Shown in pieces: positions 43,782-53,148 of a stretch of DNA of 64,000 nt (position 1 is its first letter; the number at the start of each line of letters is the position of its first letter). The DNA comes from Candidatus Terasakiella magnetica. GTDB lineage: Bacteria; Pseudomonadota; Alphaproteobacteria; Rhodospirillales; Terasakiellaceae. Position numbers and translations under genes: made by a program. Below the pieces are notes generated by a model. The model ran no database searches. It was not told the origin of the DNA and saw only the letters and a list, made by a program, of their open reading frames with translations. Location of the stretch: assembly GCF_900093605.1 (NCBI RefSeq), contig NZ_FLYE01000012.1:1-64000 (forward strand), given 5' to 3'.

Positions 43782-44982
43782 CCACAGCTGCAAAGAAACC
43801 GTCTTTACCTTGTGAAGGAAGCGAGCGATAAACCTCGCCTTCCTGTTCAAAATTCTTATGGCCTTTAAGGAAGGCTTTGAGCATAAGCTCGCCTTCTTCT
43901 GGCTGTAGCGAACAGGTGCAATAAACGATTTTTCCACCCGGTTTCACCCAATGGGACGCGCGGTGCCAAAGGGTGCCTTGGATATCGGCCATGGCGCGGA
44001 TGTCTTCTGACTTTTTGGTCCAAAGCCCATCTGGGTGGCGGCGCAAGGTACCTGTGGCCGTACATGGCGCATCAAGCAAAATCGCATCAACAAAATCAGC
44101 GGGTTCCCACTCCATCAAGTCAGCTTCTACAACTTCAGCTGTGACCCGGGTGCGTTCCATATTTTCTTCAAGGCGTTTTAAGCGGTTTTTATTTTTATCA
44201 ACCGCAATCACGTCCGCCCCAGCGGCGGCCAATTGCATGGTTTTACCCCCCGGTGCAGCACATAGGTCAAGCACGGTTTTACCCGTCACATTCCCGAGCA
44301 TTTTAACAGCTTGTGTGGCAGCCGCATCCTGCACCCACCATGAGCCATTGCTATAGCCGTCCAATTCTTCAATACGCCCACCTGTGCTAAGGCGCACACT
44401 GCCGTTATCTAAGATTTCACCGTTTAAACGTTTGGCCCAAATCTCTGCCTCATCTGCATATTTTGGCGTAATATCAAGGGCTGCTTCTGTTAGGTGGGCT
44501 TTGGCGATTTCTATCGCCACCTCTGCCCCATAGGCATTTTCCCAACTTTCATAAAGCCAGTCAGGCATGTTTTTGCGTGCAATCACTTCCGCTGGATATT
44601 CTTCTTTCTCGCGATCAATACGGCGCAACACCGCATTTGTCAGCTTTTTATACTGCACCAGCTTGGCATAATTGGTCAGATGCAACGATTCATTAACCGC
44701 GGCGTGGGCCGGAACATGCATAAAATAGAGCTGTGCCACACCCAAGCGCATGATGTTGAGGATATTGCGCGCATGGCCTTTTGGTCTTTTATCCAGACAC
44801 CCATCAATCAGATGATCAATAAACCCTTTATTGCGGATCGTGGCGGTCACCAGCGCGCGTGAAAAGGCCTTTGCTTTGGGTGAGAGCTTTTCCAAATGAG
44901 GATGGCTGTTAAAAGCTTCATCTAACGGGCGTTTTTTCCCAAGAACCTGACAAAGGACATCATAGGCAATACGACGGGGCAT
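43765..44982 (-). CDS. rsmB: RsmB-like 16S rRNA m5C methyltransferase
   Basis: A 405-residue SAM-dependent RNA methyltransferase. The N-terminal NusB-like domain (about 1–135) begins PRRIAYDVLCQVL, and the Fmu/Sun catalytic domain has LDLCAAPGGKTMQL (SAM binding), VIAVDKNKNRLKRL, LLDAPCTATGTLRRHPD with the PC motif, and VYCTCSLQPEEGE with the catalytic TC Cys. It methylates a cytosine in 16S rRNA (C967 in E. coli). htpX lies 64 nt upstream on the same strand. Confidence 0.9.
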   Translation of the reverse strand: MPRRIAYDVLCQVLGKKRPLDEAFNSHPHLEKLSPKAKAFSRALVTATIRNKGFIDHLIDGCLDKRPKGHARNILNIMRLGVAQLYFMHVPAHAAVNESLHLTNYAKLVQYKKLTNAVLRRIDREKEEYPAEVIARKNMPDWLYESWENAYGAEVAIEIAKAHLTEAALDITPKYADEAEIWAKRLNGEILDNGSVRLSTGGRIEELDGYSNGSWWVQDAAATQAVKMLGNVTGKTVLDLCAAPGGKTMQLAAAGADVIAVDKNKNRLKRLEENMERTRVTAEVVEADLMEWEPADFVDAILLDAPCTATGTLRRHPDGLWTKKSEDIRAMADIQGTLWHRASHWVKPGGKIVYCTCSLQPEEGELMLKAFLKGHKNFEQEGEVYRSLPSQGKDGFFAAVVKKVD

Positions 44983-45046
44983 GGGCGCACACTTTCAAAA
45001 GGGAGAAACAAGATCCCCGCCTTATAAACGAGAAAGGAAAAAAGGG

Positions 45047-45964
45047 CTAGCCCCAAGGCCCTTTTGTCTTGCCATTAGTTTCAGGGATTTTAGAACGACT
45101 CGATCGCTTCACGGGCTGAGAATTTGCCATTTTTTTCAGCTCATCAATACGGTTATCCATATTAGGATGGGTGGAAAAGAGACTATCGGTTTTGCGCATA
45201 TGAAGCGGATTGACGATAAATAAATGCGCGCTTGCCGGATTATTTTCTGCTGCGTGATTATCAATGAGCGAGGCGCCTTTATCGAGCTTATTCAAGGCAC
45301 TGGCAAGCCACAGGGGCTGCCCACAAATCTCTGCACCAATGCGGTCAGCTTCATATTCACGGGTTCTGGAAATCAGCATTTGCACAAGCATGGCCGCCAT
45401 GGGCGCAAAGATCATAATCAAGATGGTGCCAAACATGCCCAAAGGATTGTTATTTTCCTCATCATTAGACCCGCCAAAGAAAAAGGCGAAATTTGCCAAC
45501 ATGGAAATAGCCCCTGCAATGGTTGCCGTAATCGTCATAATCAAGGTATCGCGATTTTTCACATGGGCAAGCTCATGGGCCATCACACCCGCAAGTTCTT
45601 CCTCGCTTAACATATTTAACAGGCCCGTTGTGGCCGCCACAGCTGCATTTTCAGGATTACGCCCGGTGGCAAAGGCATTGGGCTGGGCATTTTCCATGAT
45701 ATAAACTTTGGGCATGGGCAACTCAGCACGTCGGGCAAGCTCTGCCACCATTTGATAATAAACAGGCGCGCTTTGCCCATCAACTTCACGCGCACCATGC
45801 ATGCGCAGGATCATCTTATCGGAATTCCAATAAGAAAAAGCATTCATGCCTAATGCAATAACAAGAGCGATCATCATACCGGACTCACCGCCCAGCATAA
45901 ATCCAATCACAAGGAAAAGCCCGGTCATCCCGGCAAGAAGTAAAGCAGTGCGTGCGTAACTCAT
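45047..45964 (-). CDS. htpX: Membrane zinc metalloprotease HtpX
   Basis: A 305-residue M48 protease that degrades damaged inner-membrane proteins. Two N-terminal membrane helices (about 5–45), the zinc motif HELAH in [16 protein letters not shown], two more hydrophobic helices, and the distal Glu ligand in [15 protein letters not shown] are present. I start at ATG 45964, giving [17 protein letters not shown] as in known HtpX; upstream in-frame starts (GTG 45997, ATG 45979) have no better ribosome site. The C-terminal tail after [13 protein letters not shown] is basic. Confidence 0.94.
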   Translation of the reverse strand: MSYARTALLLAGMTGLFLVIGFMLGGESGMMIALVIALGMNAFSYWNSDKMILRMHGAREVDGQSAPVYYQMVAELARRAELPMPKVYIMENAQPNAFATGRNPENAAVAATTGLLNMLSEEELAGVMAHELAHVKNRDTLIMTITATIAGAISMLANFAFFFGGSNDEENNNPLGMFGTILIMIFAPMAAMLVQMLISRTREYEADRIGAEICGQPLWLASALNKLDKGASLIDNHAAENNPASAHLFIVNPLHMRKTDSLFSTHPNMDNRIDELKKMANSQPVKRSSRSKIPETNGKTKGPWG

Positions 45965-46048
45965 AAGCGTGAAATCCATTGCAAAACTGTTGTTCACAGA
46001 TTATTTAGGGATAAACCTATCTCTTGCGCAACCCCTTTGAGGCCGATC

Positions 46049-46264
46049 ATGTCCAGTGAAACTGAAAATAAGCCAAAATTTACCAGCACAGATGTGGTGC
46101 GCAACGAAGCCGGACGCCCCATTGCCCCACAGCCTGCACGTAAATTTGACACCATGGCTGAGCAAAAAGAAGAAGAAGACAAAGAAGTGGGTGGACGCAA
46201 AGATGGCACAGACCCCACCCGCTTTGGTGATTGGGAAAAAGGCGGGCGTTGCGTGGATTTTTGA
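46049..46264 (+). CDS. DUF1674 protein (succinate dehydrogenase assembly factor 4-like)
   Basis: A 71-residue protein ending GTDPTRFGDWEKGGRCVDF, the nearly invariant DUF1674/SdhAF4 signature. Homologues bind the flavinylated SdhA and aid succinate dehydrogenase assembly. The N-terminal half is polar and probably disordered. I start at ATG 46049, where GAGG stands 8 nt upstream; the frame extends to 46037. It is divergent from htpX. Confidence 0.9.
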   Translation: MSSETENKPKFTSTDVVRNEAGRPIAPQPARKFDTMAEQKEEEDKEVGGRKDGTDPTRFGDWEKGGRCVDF

Positions 46265-46356
46265 TCCAAGCTGATTATAAATACACCTATTGGTGCGTAG
46301 ATTAATATATGCACCCTAAAGTATACTAAACCTCTCTTAAGTTGTAGAGGTTGAAG

Positions 46357-46797
46357 ATGCCGATCAGATATTCTCTGATATGTTTTTTTATATGCTGCAC
46401 CATGCCCATGAAGCCCATCTTTGCCAATGAAATGCTCAAAGGTCCTGTACATGCAGAAGTCTTGCGCATTATTGATGGCGACACCATAGATGTGCGCGCC
46501 CAAATCTGGATTGGGCAAAGCCTACAAACCCGTGTGCGCCTTGCAAAAATTGATGCGCCTGAACTGCGCGGGCGTTGTGCTAAAGAAAAGAAACTGGCAC
46601 AGCGCGCCCATCACTATCTTGCACAGCGATTGGAAAACCCCACAGTTATCTTAAAAAATATCCAGCTTGGAAAATATGGCGGGCGTATTTTAGCTGAGGT
46701 TGAAACTGCAAAAGGTGAGAATTTAGCTGAGCTTCTCCTCCAAAACGGGCTCGCCAGGCCATACCTTGGGCAAAAACGAACGCAATGGTGCCGCTGA
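46357..46797 (+). CDS. Thermonuclease-family (SNase-like) secreted protein
   Basis: A 146-residue nuclease with a signal peptide (MPIRYSLICFFICCTMPMKP, cleavage near FANEM). The SNase active-site residues are visible: RIIDGDTIDV (Asp), RVRLAKIDAPELRG (Arg and Glu) and YGGRILAEV (Arg). The length is that of one SNase domain. I start at ATG 46357 with GAGG 6 nt upstream; a TTG two codons earlier is also in frame. It is probably a periplasmic Ca2+-dependent nuclease. Confidence 0.9.
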   Translation: MPIRYSLICFFICCTMPMKPIFANEMLKGPVHAEVLRIIDGDTIDVRAQIWIGQSLQTRVRLAKIDAPELRGRCAKEKKLAQRAHHYLAQRLENPTVILKNIQLGKYGGRILAEVETAKGENLAELLLQNGLARPYLGQKRTQWCR

Positions 46798-46869
46798 TTT
46801 TAATTCCATCTTAACAGGCTTTAGGTTATCCCTATCCTTAATGTTGGGATAAGGGTACTTAGGACGTAG

Positions 46870-48288
46870 ATGTTATCGATTTTTAACCGTTTTATGGACT
46901 GGTTTATGATGCGTGAAGAAGCCGCGGGTGCCATGGCGCAAAACCCGGCGCAAATCATGCAAAATCTCAGTGATGTAAATGTGTTAATCTCTGAGCCTGC
47001 CGGCAATTTTGCCAGCGATGAAGCCAAGGCCGCCTTATTACAAAGCATCATTAACCCGCTTAATGAAAAACCCGGCCTTTCCATCCGCCTGATCAATAAA
47101 ACCTTCCAGCGCAGCCTAAAAGGCAGCTTAAGTGAGCAGTTTGAAACTGTCATTGAAGAGGGGCGCAAAACCCTTGAAGAAGAAAAATGCGATCTGCTGC
47201 TTTGGGGGAAAGTTGAATTAGAAGACCAAGCCGTGCGTTGGCATTTTCTATCTGCCAAAGAAGGTGAAGCCGCTCTTGGTGTGCCCGGGATTGCTGAAAA
47301 TATACTGGTGCCTTTTGCACCGGAAAAAGGCACGCTAGATGTACTTTATGCCGCTATTTTCGCTGCCTGCACACCAAGCCATACCTCTCACGCCCTAAAA
47401 ATTGCTGAATATTTATTAGGTGCAGTTGACCCTTTAACCAAACTTCCAGCTGGTTTAAGCAATCGCAAAACTCCCCTGCCTGCCAAAATTTCCACCATGG
47501 GCATGTGCGCGGTTGTGCTTGCCAATATTGCAAGGCGAAGCGAAGAATTAGGCTGGTTTGACCCCGCCATTAAAGCCTTTAACACATGGTCTGAGCTGGT
47601 TGATAAAAATAAAACCCCGCTTGATTGGGCTATGGTTACCAATCACCATGGCTGGCTTTATGAAGAAATGGCAACCCATGGCGATGATGACCATGCCATT
47701 GAACATATTGAAAAAGCCATCAAATTGTTTGAATCAGTTTGTCAGGTGCTTGAAGTTAGAACCCACCCTTTAGAGTGGGCCGCTGTTCAACTGCGCATGG
47801 CGACAACTTGTGCAAAAATCGGGCGCAAACAAAGCGAGCCGGAATATCTGCAAAAAGCCGCACGTTATTATAAAAAATCACTCACGGTCTATAATCAAGC
47901 TAACTATCCGCTCAATTGGGCCGATACCATGGCAAAAATGGCAAAAACCATGATGCTCCATGGGCAATTGGTTAAAGGGGCGCAATCTTTAGAACAGGCG
48001 GGCGTGGCCTTTCAGGCAATTTTACAGGTTTATGATCAAGATAAATATCCCGCCCAATGGGCCAATACACAAAATAACCTTGGCGCAACCCTGTTTGCTT
48101 TAGCCAAACGTGATCCTTCCACAGCAGCTTGGCTGGACCATGCGTTACTTTGTTTTGAAAATGCCCGGACCTATTATCTAGAAACAGGTAAGCCCAAGCT
48201 CGTACATGTGATTGATAAAAACATCATCAAAGCACAAGAGCTCAAAGATGAAATTGAAGAAGAACTCAATAGCGATTTATTGACTTAG
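46870..48288 (+). CDS. TPR protein with Trp-containing repeats, uncharacterised
   Basis: A 472-residue soluble protein. Residues about 40–150 form an alpha/beta domain (NVLISEPAGNFASDEAKAAL, CDLLLWGKVELEDQAVRWHF), which I do not recognise with certainty. The C-terminal 250 residues carry TPR-like repeats about 50 residues apart, each opening with P-x-x-W-A: PLDWAMVTNHHGWL, PLEWAAVQLRMATT, PLNWADTMAKMAKTM and PAQWANTQNNLGATL. It probably acts as a scaffold or sensor. Isolated between the nuclease and the polysaccharide operon. Confidence 0.75.
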   Translation: MLSIFNRFMDWFMMREEAAGAMAQNPAQIMQNLSDVNVLISEPAGNFASDEAKAALLQSIINPLNEKPGLSIRLINKTFQRSLKGSLSEQFETVIEEGRKTLEEEKCDLLLWGKVELEDQAVRWHFLSAKEGEAALGVPGIAENILVPFAPEKGTLDVLYAAIFAACTPSHTSHALKIAEYLLGAVDPLTKLPAGLSNRKTPLPAKISTMGMCAVVLANIARRSEELGWFDPAIKAFNTWSELVDKNKTPLDWAMVTNHHGWLYEEMATHGDDDHAIEHIEKAIKLFESVCQVLEVRTHPLEWAAVQLRMATTCAKIGRKQSEPEYLQKAARYYKKSLTVYNQANYPLNWADTMAKMAKTMMLHGQLVKGAQSLEQAGVAFQAILQVYDQDKYPAQWANTQNNLGATLFALAKRDPSTAAWLDHALLCFENARTYYLETGKPKLVHVIDKNIIKAQELKDEIEEELNSDLLT

Positions 48289-48304
48289 AAGTATAAATCT
48301 CCTG

Positions 48305-48333
48305 TTTACCCAAGGCTTTCATAAAGCTATGAT
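48305..48333 (+). promoter_or_regulatory. Candidate promoter of the polysaccharide operon
   Basis: TTTACC (48305–48310) and TATGAT (48328–48333) with 17-bp spacing lie 40 bp before the first gene of the seven-gene glycan operon. The -10 box is good, the -35 box moderate. Confidence 0.4.
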
Positions 48334-48372
48334 GCCGCGCAAAATCAGCCCTTTTAAAGGAAATGAAAAATC

Positions 48373-49389
48373 ATGAAAGTTCTCGTTACAGGTACAGCTG
48401 GATTCGTTGGATATCACTTGGCTGAAAAACTGATTGCCAACGGGCATGAGGTCGTGGGAATTGACTGTGTCTCTGACTATTATGATGTTTCTTTAAAAGA
48501 GGCTCGCCTTGCGCGTTTAAACAAACATGCAGCCTTTACAGAAATTCGTGAAGACCTTGCTAATGCAGATGCCATCATGCAAGTCTTTGCCACCCATAAG
48601 CCGACCCATTGTGTGAATTTAGCCGCCCAAGCGGGTGTGCGCTATTCTTTGGAAAATCCAGCGGCCTATACCCACTCCAATATTGACGGGTTTTTGAGCA
48701 TTCTTGAGGCGTGTCGCCATCATCCGGTTAAGCATCTGGTCTTTGCTTCAACCAGTTCTGTTTATGGCGGTAATCAAAATATGCCGTTTAGCGAACATAA
48801 CAGCACTGAGCATCCCATGACGCTTTATGCGGCAACTAAAAAAGCCAATGAGCTAATGGCCCATAACTATGCTCATCTGTTTGACATTCCAGCTACTGGC
48901 ATGCGTTTTTTCACCGTCTATGGCCCCTGGGGTCGCCCGGACATGGCGCTTTTCCTCTTTACCAAAGCCATTATGGAAGGCAAACCGATTAATGTCTTTA
49001 ACAACGGTCAGATGGAACGCGATTTCACCTATGTTGAAGATATCGTTGAGGGAATTTTCCGCTTACTTGGTGTGCCACCGAAAAAAGATGATGCATGGGA
49101 TGCCAAAAACCCTGATCCTTGTTCAAGCGGCATCGGGCCTTATCGCATTGTTAATATCGGCAATTCACGCTGTGAAAAACTCATGCGCTATATTGAAGTG
49201 CTGGAAGAAAAACTGGGCCGTAAGGCTGAAAAGAATATGCTCCCTATGCAGGACGGTGATGTGCCTGCCACATGGGCTGATACATCTGAGCTTAATAAAA
49301 TCACCGGCTATTCACCAAACACTTCCATTGAAGAAGGTGTTGGCAAATTCGTTGATTGGTACGTAGACTTTTATAACGTGGACCTTTGA
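48373..49389 (+). CDS. UDP-uronate/UDP-hexose 4-epimerase (LpsL/CapI-like SDR)
   Basis: A 338-residue extended-SDR epimerase. MKVLVTGTAGFVGYHLAEKL is the NAD+ motif, SDYYDVSLKEARLARL is the insertion typical of UDP-glucuronate 4-epimerases, and the catalytic triad lies in ASTSSVYGG and LYAATKKANEL. VYGPWGRPDMALFLFTKAI and YVEDIVEGIFRLL also fit. It most likely makes UDP-galacturonate or an N-acetylated analogue. First gene of the glycan operon; the dehydrogenase gene follows at once, so the pair would turn UDP-GlcNAc or UDP-Glc into a galacto-uronic donor. Confidence 0.88.
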   Translation: MKVLVTGTAGFVGYHLAEKLIANGHEVVGIDCVSDYYDVSLKEARLARLNKHAAFTEIREDLANADAIMQVFATHKPTHCVNLAAQAGVRYSLENPAAYTHSNIDGFLSILEACRHHPVKHLVFASTSSVYGGNQNMPFSEHNSTEHPMTLYAATKKANELMAHNYAHLFDIPATGMRFFTVYGPWGRPDMALFLFTKAIMEGKPINVFNNGQMERDFTYVEDIVEGIFRLLGVPPKKDDAWDAKNPDPCSSGIGPYRIVNIGNSRCEKLMRYIEVLEEKLGRKAEKNMLPMQDGDVPATWADTSELNKITGYSPNTSIEEGVGKFVDWYVDFYNVDL

Positions 49390-49391
49390 TT

Positions 49392-50672
49392 ATGAATCGT
49401 AAAATCGCTGTTATCGGGCTTGGATATGTTGGCCTTCCTGTTGCTGTTTCTTATGGGCGCGCAGGTTATGAAACCATTGGCTTTGATATCGATCAGGGGC
49501 GTATTGAAGAGCTTAAAAAAGGCATTGATCGCACCGAAGAAGTCGAAGAAGGCGATGTGCTCCACGATAGCCTAAGCTACACATGTGATTTAGAAGAATT
49601 ACGCCGTGCTGATTTCTTTATCGTAACGGTTCCAACCCCAATTGATGATGCACATCGCCCAGATTTAGGTGCTGTAATTGCCGCATCGCGCACAGTGGGT
49701 TCGGTTTTGAAAAAAGGCGATATCGTGGTTTATGAATCCACGGTTTATCCCGGTGCTACAGAAGAAGAATGCGTGCCTGTTCTAGAAGAAATTTCAGGCC
49801 TGTCCAATAAGGGTGACTTTGCGGTAGGCTATTCACCTGAGCGCATTAACCCGGGCGATAAAGAACACCGTTTTGAAACCATTTTAAAGGTAGTTTCTGG
49901 TCAGGACGAAAAAACACTGGAAACCGTTGCCCAAGTTTATGAAGCTGTTGTCACCGCTGGTGTTTATCGCGCAGCCAACATTAAAACGGCGGAAGCAGCA
50001 AAAGTAATTGAAAATACACAACGCGACCTCAATATCGCTTTTGTAAATGAACTTTCACAGATTTTTGAGCGTGTGGGTATTGATACCCATGATGTTTTGG
50101 AAGCTGCGGGCACAAAATGGAATTTCCTTAAGTTTACACCGGGTTTGGTGGGTGGTCACTGTATTGGTGTGGACCCCTACTACCTCACCCATAAGGCCGA
50201 ACAATTAGGCCATCATCCGCAAGTTATTCTAGCAGGGCGCCGCGTCAATGACCGCATGGGTTATCATGTGGCCATGCAAGCAATTAAAATGCTAATGAAG
50301 CGCGGGCGCAAGGATGAACCTGTCGTCACCATTTTGGGCCTGACCTTTAAAGAAAACGTACCAGACTTACGTAACTCAAAAGTCGTTGATATCATCACCG
50401 AACTTGAAGATATGGGCATCAAAACCCAAATTTCTGATCCTTGGGCCGATGCTGATGAGGCCATGCATGAATATGGCGTAACATTGACCCCACAAGCAGA
50501 ACTAAAACCTGCTGACGTGGTAATTTTAGCTGTTAATCATCGTGAATACATCAACGAAGGCTGGTCCCTCATTCAAGAAAACTTAAAAGATGCTGAAGGT
50601 AGCGTGATTGATATCAAAGCTGCATTAGATCGCACGAACGTTCCTGATCAAATCAGCCTGTGGCGTTTATAA
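49392..50672 (+). CDS. Nucleotide-sugar 6-dehydrogenase (TviB/WbpA/WbpO-like)
   Basis: A 426-residue enzyme of the UDP-glucose/GDP-mannose dehydrogenase family. IAVIGLGYVGLPVAVSYG is the NAD motif, VYESTVYPGATEE holds the catalytic Thr region, VGGHCIGVDPYYLTHKAE carries the catalytic Cys, and ILAGRRVNDRMG follows the TviB/WbpO branch acting on UDP-N-acetylhexosamine. It oxidises C6 to a carboxylate. I start at ATG 49392, 2 nt after the epimerase stop. It could also supply UDP-GlcNAcA to the wbpB/D/E-type genes at the right edge. Confidence 0.9.
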   Translation: MNRKIAVIGLGYVGLPVAVSYGRAGYETIGFDIDQGRIEELKKGIDRTEEVEEGDVLHDSLSYTCDLEELRRADFFIVTVPTPIDDAHRPDLGAVIAASRTVGSVLKKGDIVVYESTVYPGATEEECVPVLEEISGLSNKGDFAVGYSPERINPGDKEHRFETILKVVSGQDEKTLETVAQVYEAVVTAGVYRAANIKTAEAAKVIENTQRDLNIAFVNELSQIFERVGIDTHDVLEAAGTKWNFLKFTPGLVGGHCIGVDPYYLTHKAEQLGHHPQVILAGRRVNDRMGYHVAMQAIKMLMKRGRKDEPVVTILGLTFKENVPDLRNSKVVDIITELEDMGIKTQISDPWADADEAMHEYGVTLTPQAELKPADVVILAVNHREYINEGWSLIQENLKDAEGSVIDIKAALDRTNVPDQISLWRL

Positions 50673-50681
50673 TTTCAAGCA

Positions 50682-51971
50682 ATGGATATTCAGAATAAAC
50701 AGTTCGCATCTTGGCTGATGACCATAAGTGCGTTTTTATTTGGAATATCCCTTTCCTCTTTATATATCAGCCGCTCTACAATCGCGATTACACTCGGCCT
50801 TAGTCTAATCTGCGCTCTAATCGCAAGCCCCACATATAAAATTAGAGATTTCAAACAAGCCATTCCAACCCAGCTTTGGATATTCCTAGGCATCATCTTA
50901 ATGGGGCTGGGTGCGAGTATTTTCACATCTTTAAAACCGGATACCTCTTTTTCCACATGGTTAAGATTGGCCTCTTTACCGGTTTCCATCGCTTTTTTAT
51001 GCTATCTCTTAATATCAAAAATAGCTTTAATTCATCGGGTATTAACCGTTAGCCTTTTTATCTGCCTAATCTACTCTGTACTCGGGCTGTATTTTAATAA
51101 CCATTTCCTTCTTTTACTTATAGGGAAAGAAACAAGCCGTGACTTTAATTTAACATTAAAACCCTTGCTCACTGTTTCCTTGTTAAGCCTGCCTATCGCA
51201 CTGTTATACCTGCATAAAAACATGCGTCTCAACCCCGTTTATAGTATTGGTACGTTCCTCTTTTTTGGCGTGCTTATCTTGTTTTCGCTCGCAAAATCCA
51301 CATTGTCAGGTTTTCTGATTATGACAGCAACATGTGGGTTGGTTTATCTCATCAGATTACAAAATAAAAAAATTATACTGTCTTCTCTCTGTCTGTTTGG
51401 CATTAGCTTTTCTGCCGCTTTAATCTGGTTAAAAGAGCATATCTACACTCTAAGCCAAGCTGGTGAAAAACTCGGCTATCTTCCTGTCTGGCTTATTGAT
51501 TTGCACAGACAATTAATCTGGCAATTCTCATGGGAAAACATCCAACTATCTCCCTTATTTGGCTATGGTATCAACGCCTCAAATTACCTTGAAGGCAGCT
51601 CTCAAAGCGTTTCACAATACCTGCAAACAAAAGGGGTTAGCTTTACAGACCCAACAGCCCAGTCTGTTCCAATCCTGCCCAGCCATACGCACAACTGGAT
51701 TATTGAAATCGCACTTGATACTGGCCTTGTAGGTAGTATCCCCTTTATTATTGCCATTGTTTCAATGTTTGTTTTCTTAACTTCCAGATATGTACGCACA
51801 GGCCATCTCGCACTCATGTGCGCAATAGCGATTAATGCGGCTTATTGGGGCTCAGGACTTTTCAATTTCTCCTATTGGAGCGCTTGGTGGCAAACCAGCT
51901 ATTATGTGAGCTTCTTCTTCTGTTTAGCCTTATATTTTGATGATCAGTCGTCCGAAAAGGAGCTGACATGA
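50682..51971 (+). CDS. O-antigen ligase / Wzy-type polymerase family membrane protein
   Basis: A 429-residue protein with about eleven hydrophobic segments and one larger periplasmic loop near residues 275–345. The loop ends with LPSHTHNWIIEIALDTGLVG, the H-N-x3-E pattern of the Wzy_C/WaaL family. It either polymerises repeat units or ligates the glycan to lipid A core; the sequence alone does not decide. Its stop overlaps the next glycosyltransferase by ATGA. The DNA is AT-rich against the core genes. Confidence 0.85.
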   Translation: MDIQNKQFASWLMTISAFLFGISLSSLYISRSTIAITLGLSLICALIASPTYKIRDFKQAIPTQLWIFLGIILMGLGASIFTSLKPDTSFSTWLRLASLPVSIAFLCYLLISKIALIHRVLTVSLFICLIYSVLGLYFNNHFLLLLIGKETSRDFNLTLKPLLTVSLLSLPIALLYLHKNMRLNPVYSIGTFLFFGVLILFSLAKSTLSGFLIMTATCGLVYLIRLQNKKIILSSLCLFGISFSAALIWLKEHIYTLSQAGEKLGYLPVWLIDLHRQLIWQFSWENIQLSPLFGYGINASNYLEGSSQSVSQYLQTKGVSFTDPTAQSVPILPSHTHNWIIEIALDTGLVGSIPFIIAIVSMFVFLTSRYVRTGHLALMCAIAINAAYWGSGLFNFSYWSAWWQTSYYVSFFFCLALYFDDQSSEKELT

Positions 51972-53098
51972 CCCAGCCCAAAGCGCTCATCGTCGTTTCT
52001 GAAGACTGGTATTTCCTCTCCCACCGCCTGCCTCTTGCGCAAAAATTAAAGAGTAATGGCTTTGATGTCCGTGTTATTTGTAAAATCACACATGATCGTA
52101 AAAAGATTGAAGGTGAAGGGTTCTCACTGATTCCTTTGGAGTTGGACCGCGAAAACTTCACGCCTCTAAAAGCCCTTAAAACAGTTCTTTCTTTAAGAAA
52201 TATTTATCAAAAAGAACAAGCCGACCTGATTATCCATGTGGCTTTACTGACCTCCTTTTTGGGGACATTTGCCAGCTGGTTTTGTAAATCAACAAAAATT
52301 CTTAATATGATTACCGGGTTTGGGTTTCTCTTCATTTCCCAATCTTCCAAAGTCCGTGTCATTAGAAATATTATCAAAACCTTCTTCAGACTTTTCTCAC
52401 TTTCCTCCAACACCCACATCATCGTTCAAAATCAAGATGATCAAAAAATCATGGCCGCACTGGGTTTTAAAGTGGGGAAAACATTACACCTTATTAAAGG
52501 CTCTGGCGTTGATGCCGAGAAATTTCATCCAGCCCCACAGTTCCCAAAGCGTCCCGTTGCTACATTTGTCGGACGCTTATTATGGGCAAAAGGAGTTGAT
52601 GAAATTGTTAAAGCCGCCCGTTTATTAAAAGACAAAGGCAGAGATTATAAAATCGTCCTTGTTGGTGATATTGACCCCGGCAACCCGCAAAGTGCCACGC
52701 AAGAACACCTTAATAACTGGAAAAAAGAAGGCATTGTTGAGTTTTGGGGCGCTCAAAGCAACATCACTGAGATTTATCAAAAATCTACAATAGCTCTTTT
52801 ACCGTCTTGGCGCGAAGGCTTACCCAAAAGCCTGCTTGAAGCAGCTGCATGTGGCATACCGATGATTGCAACAGACGTTCCCGGTTGTCGTGAAATTGTG
52901 AAACATAATGAAAACGGCTATCTCGTTGGCCTTAAAAACCCCATTGATCTTGCCAATGCGATTGAAAAACTGATGGAAAACCCCGAACTATGCCAAAAGT
53001 TTGGTCAAGCCGCACGACGTGATATTGACGCAGAATTAAATGATCAGGCAATTCTTGAAAAAACAGCTCTACTGATTAAAAACATCCTCAAAAATTGA
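51968..53098 (+). CDS. Family 4 glycosyltransferase (WbpT/PimB-like)
   Basis: A 376-residue GT-B glycosyltransferase with a Glyco_trans_4_2-like N-terminus (SEDWYFLSHRLPLAQKLKSN, LNMITGFGFLF), then IKGSGVDAEKFHP, ATFVGRLLWAKGVDEIVKAA and the E-x7-E motif in SWREGLPKSLLEAAACGIP, followed by IATDVPGCREIV. Similar enzymes add the second sugar of an O-antigen repeat onto the undecaprenyl-linked first sugar. It is coupled to the ligase/polymerase gene. Confidence 0.9.
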   Translation: MTQPKALIVVSEDWYFLSHRLPLAQKLKSNGFDVRVICKITHDRKKIEGEGFSLIPLELDRENFTPLKALKTVLSLRNIYQKEQADLIIHVALLTSFLGTFASWFCKSTKILNMITGFGFLFISQSSKVRVIRNIIKTFFRLFSLSSNTHIIVQNQDDQKIMAALGFKVGKTLHLIKGSGVDAEKFHPAPQFPKRPVATFVGRLLWAKGVDEIVKAARLLKDKGRDYKIVLVGDIDPGNPQSATQEHLNNWKKEGIVEFWGAQSNITEIYQKSTIALLPSWREGLPKSLLEAAACGIPMIATDVPGCREIVKHNENGYLVGLKNPIDLANAIEKLMENPELCQKFGQAARRDIDAELNDQAILEKTALLIKNILKN

Positions 53099-53148
53099 CT
53101 TCTTGTCTGGATATCACTATCCACATAGCGTGATGATTTAAACGGTGT

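Noticed and set aside
46357-46797. Secreted nuclease as a phage-defence effector
   Set aside because: A plain SNase domain with a signal peptide and no immunity or toxin-delivery gene nearby; an ordinary periplasmic nuclease is more likely.
48869-49366. 165-codon alternative frame inside the UDP-uronate epimerase gene
   Set aside because: Complete overlap with a conserved enzyme; peptide shows no domain or ribosome site.
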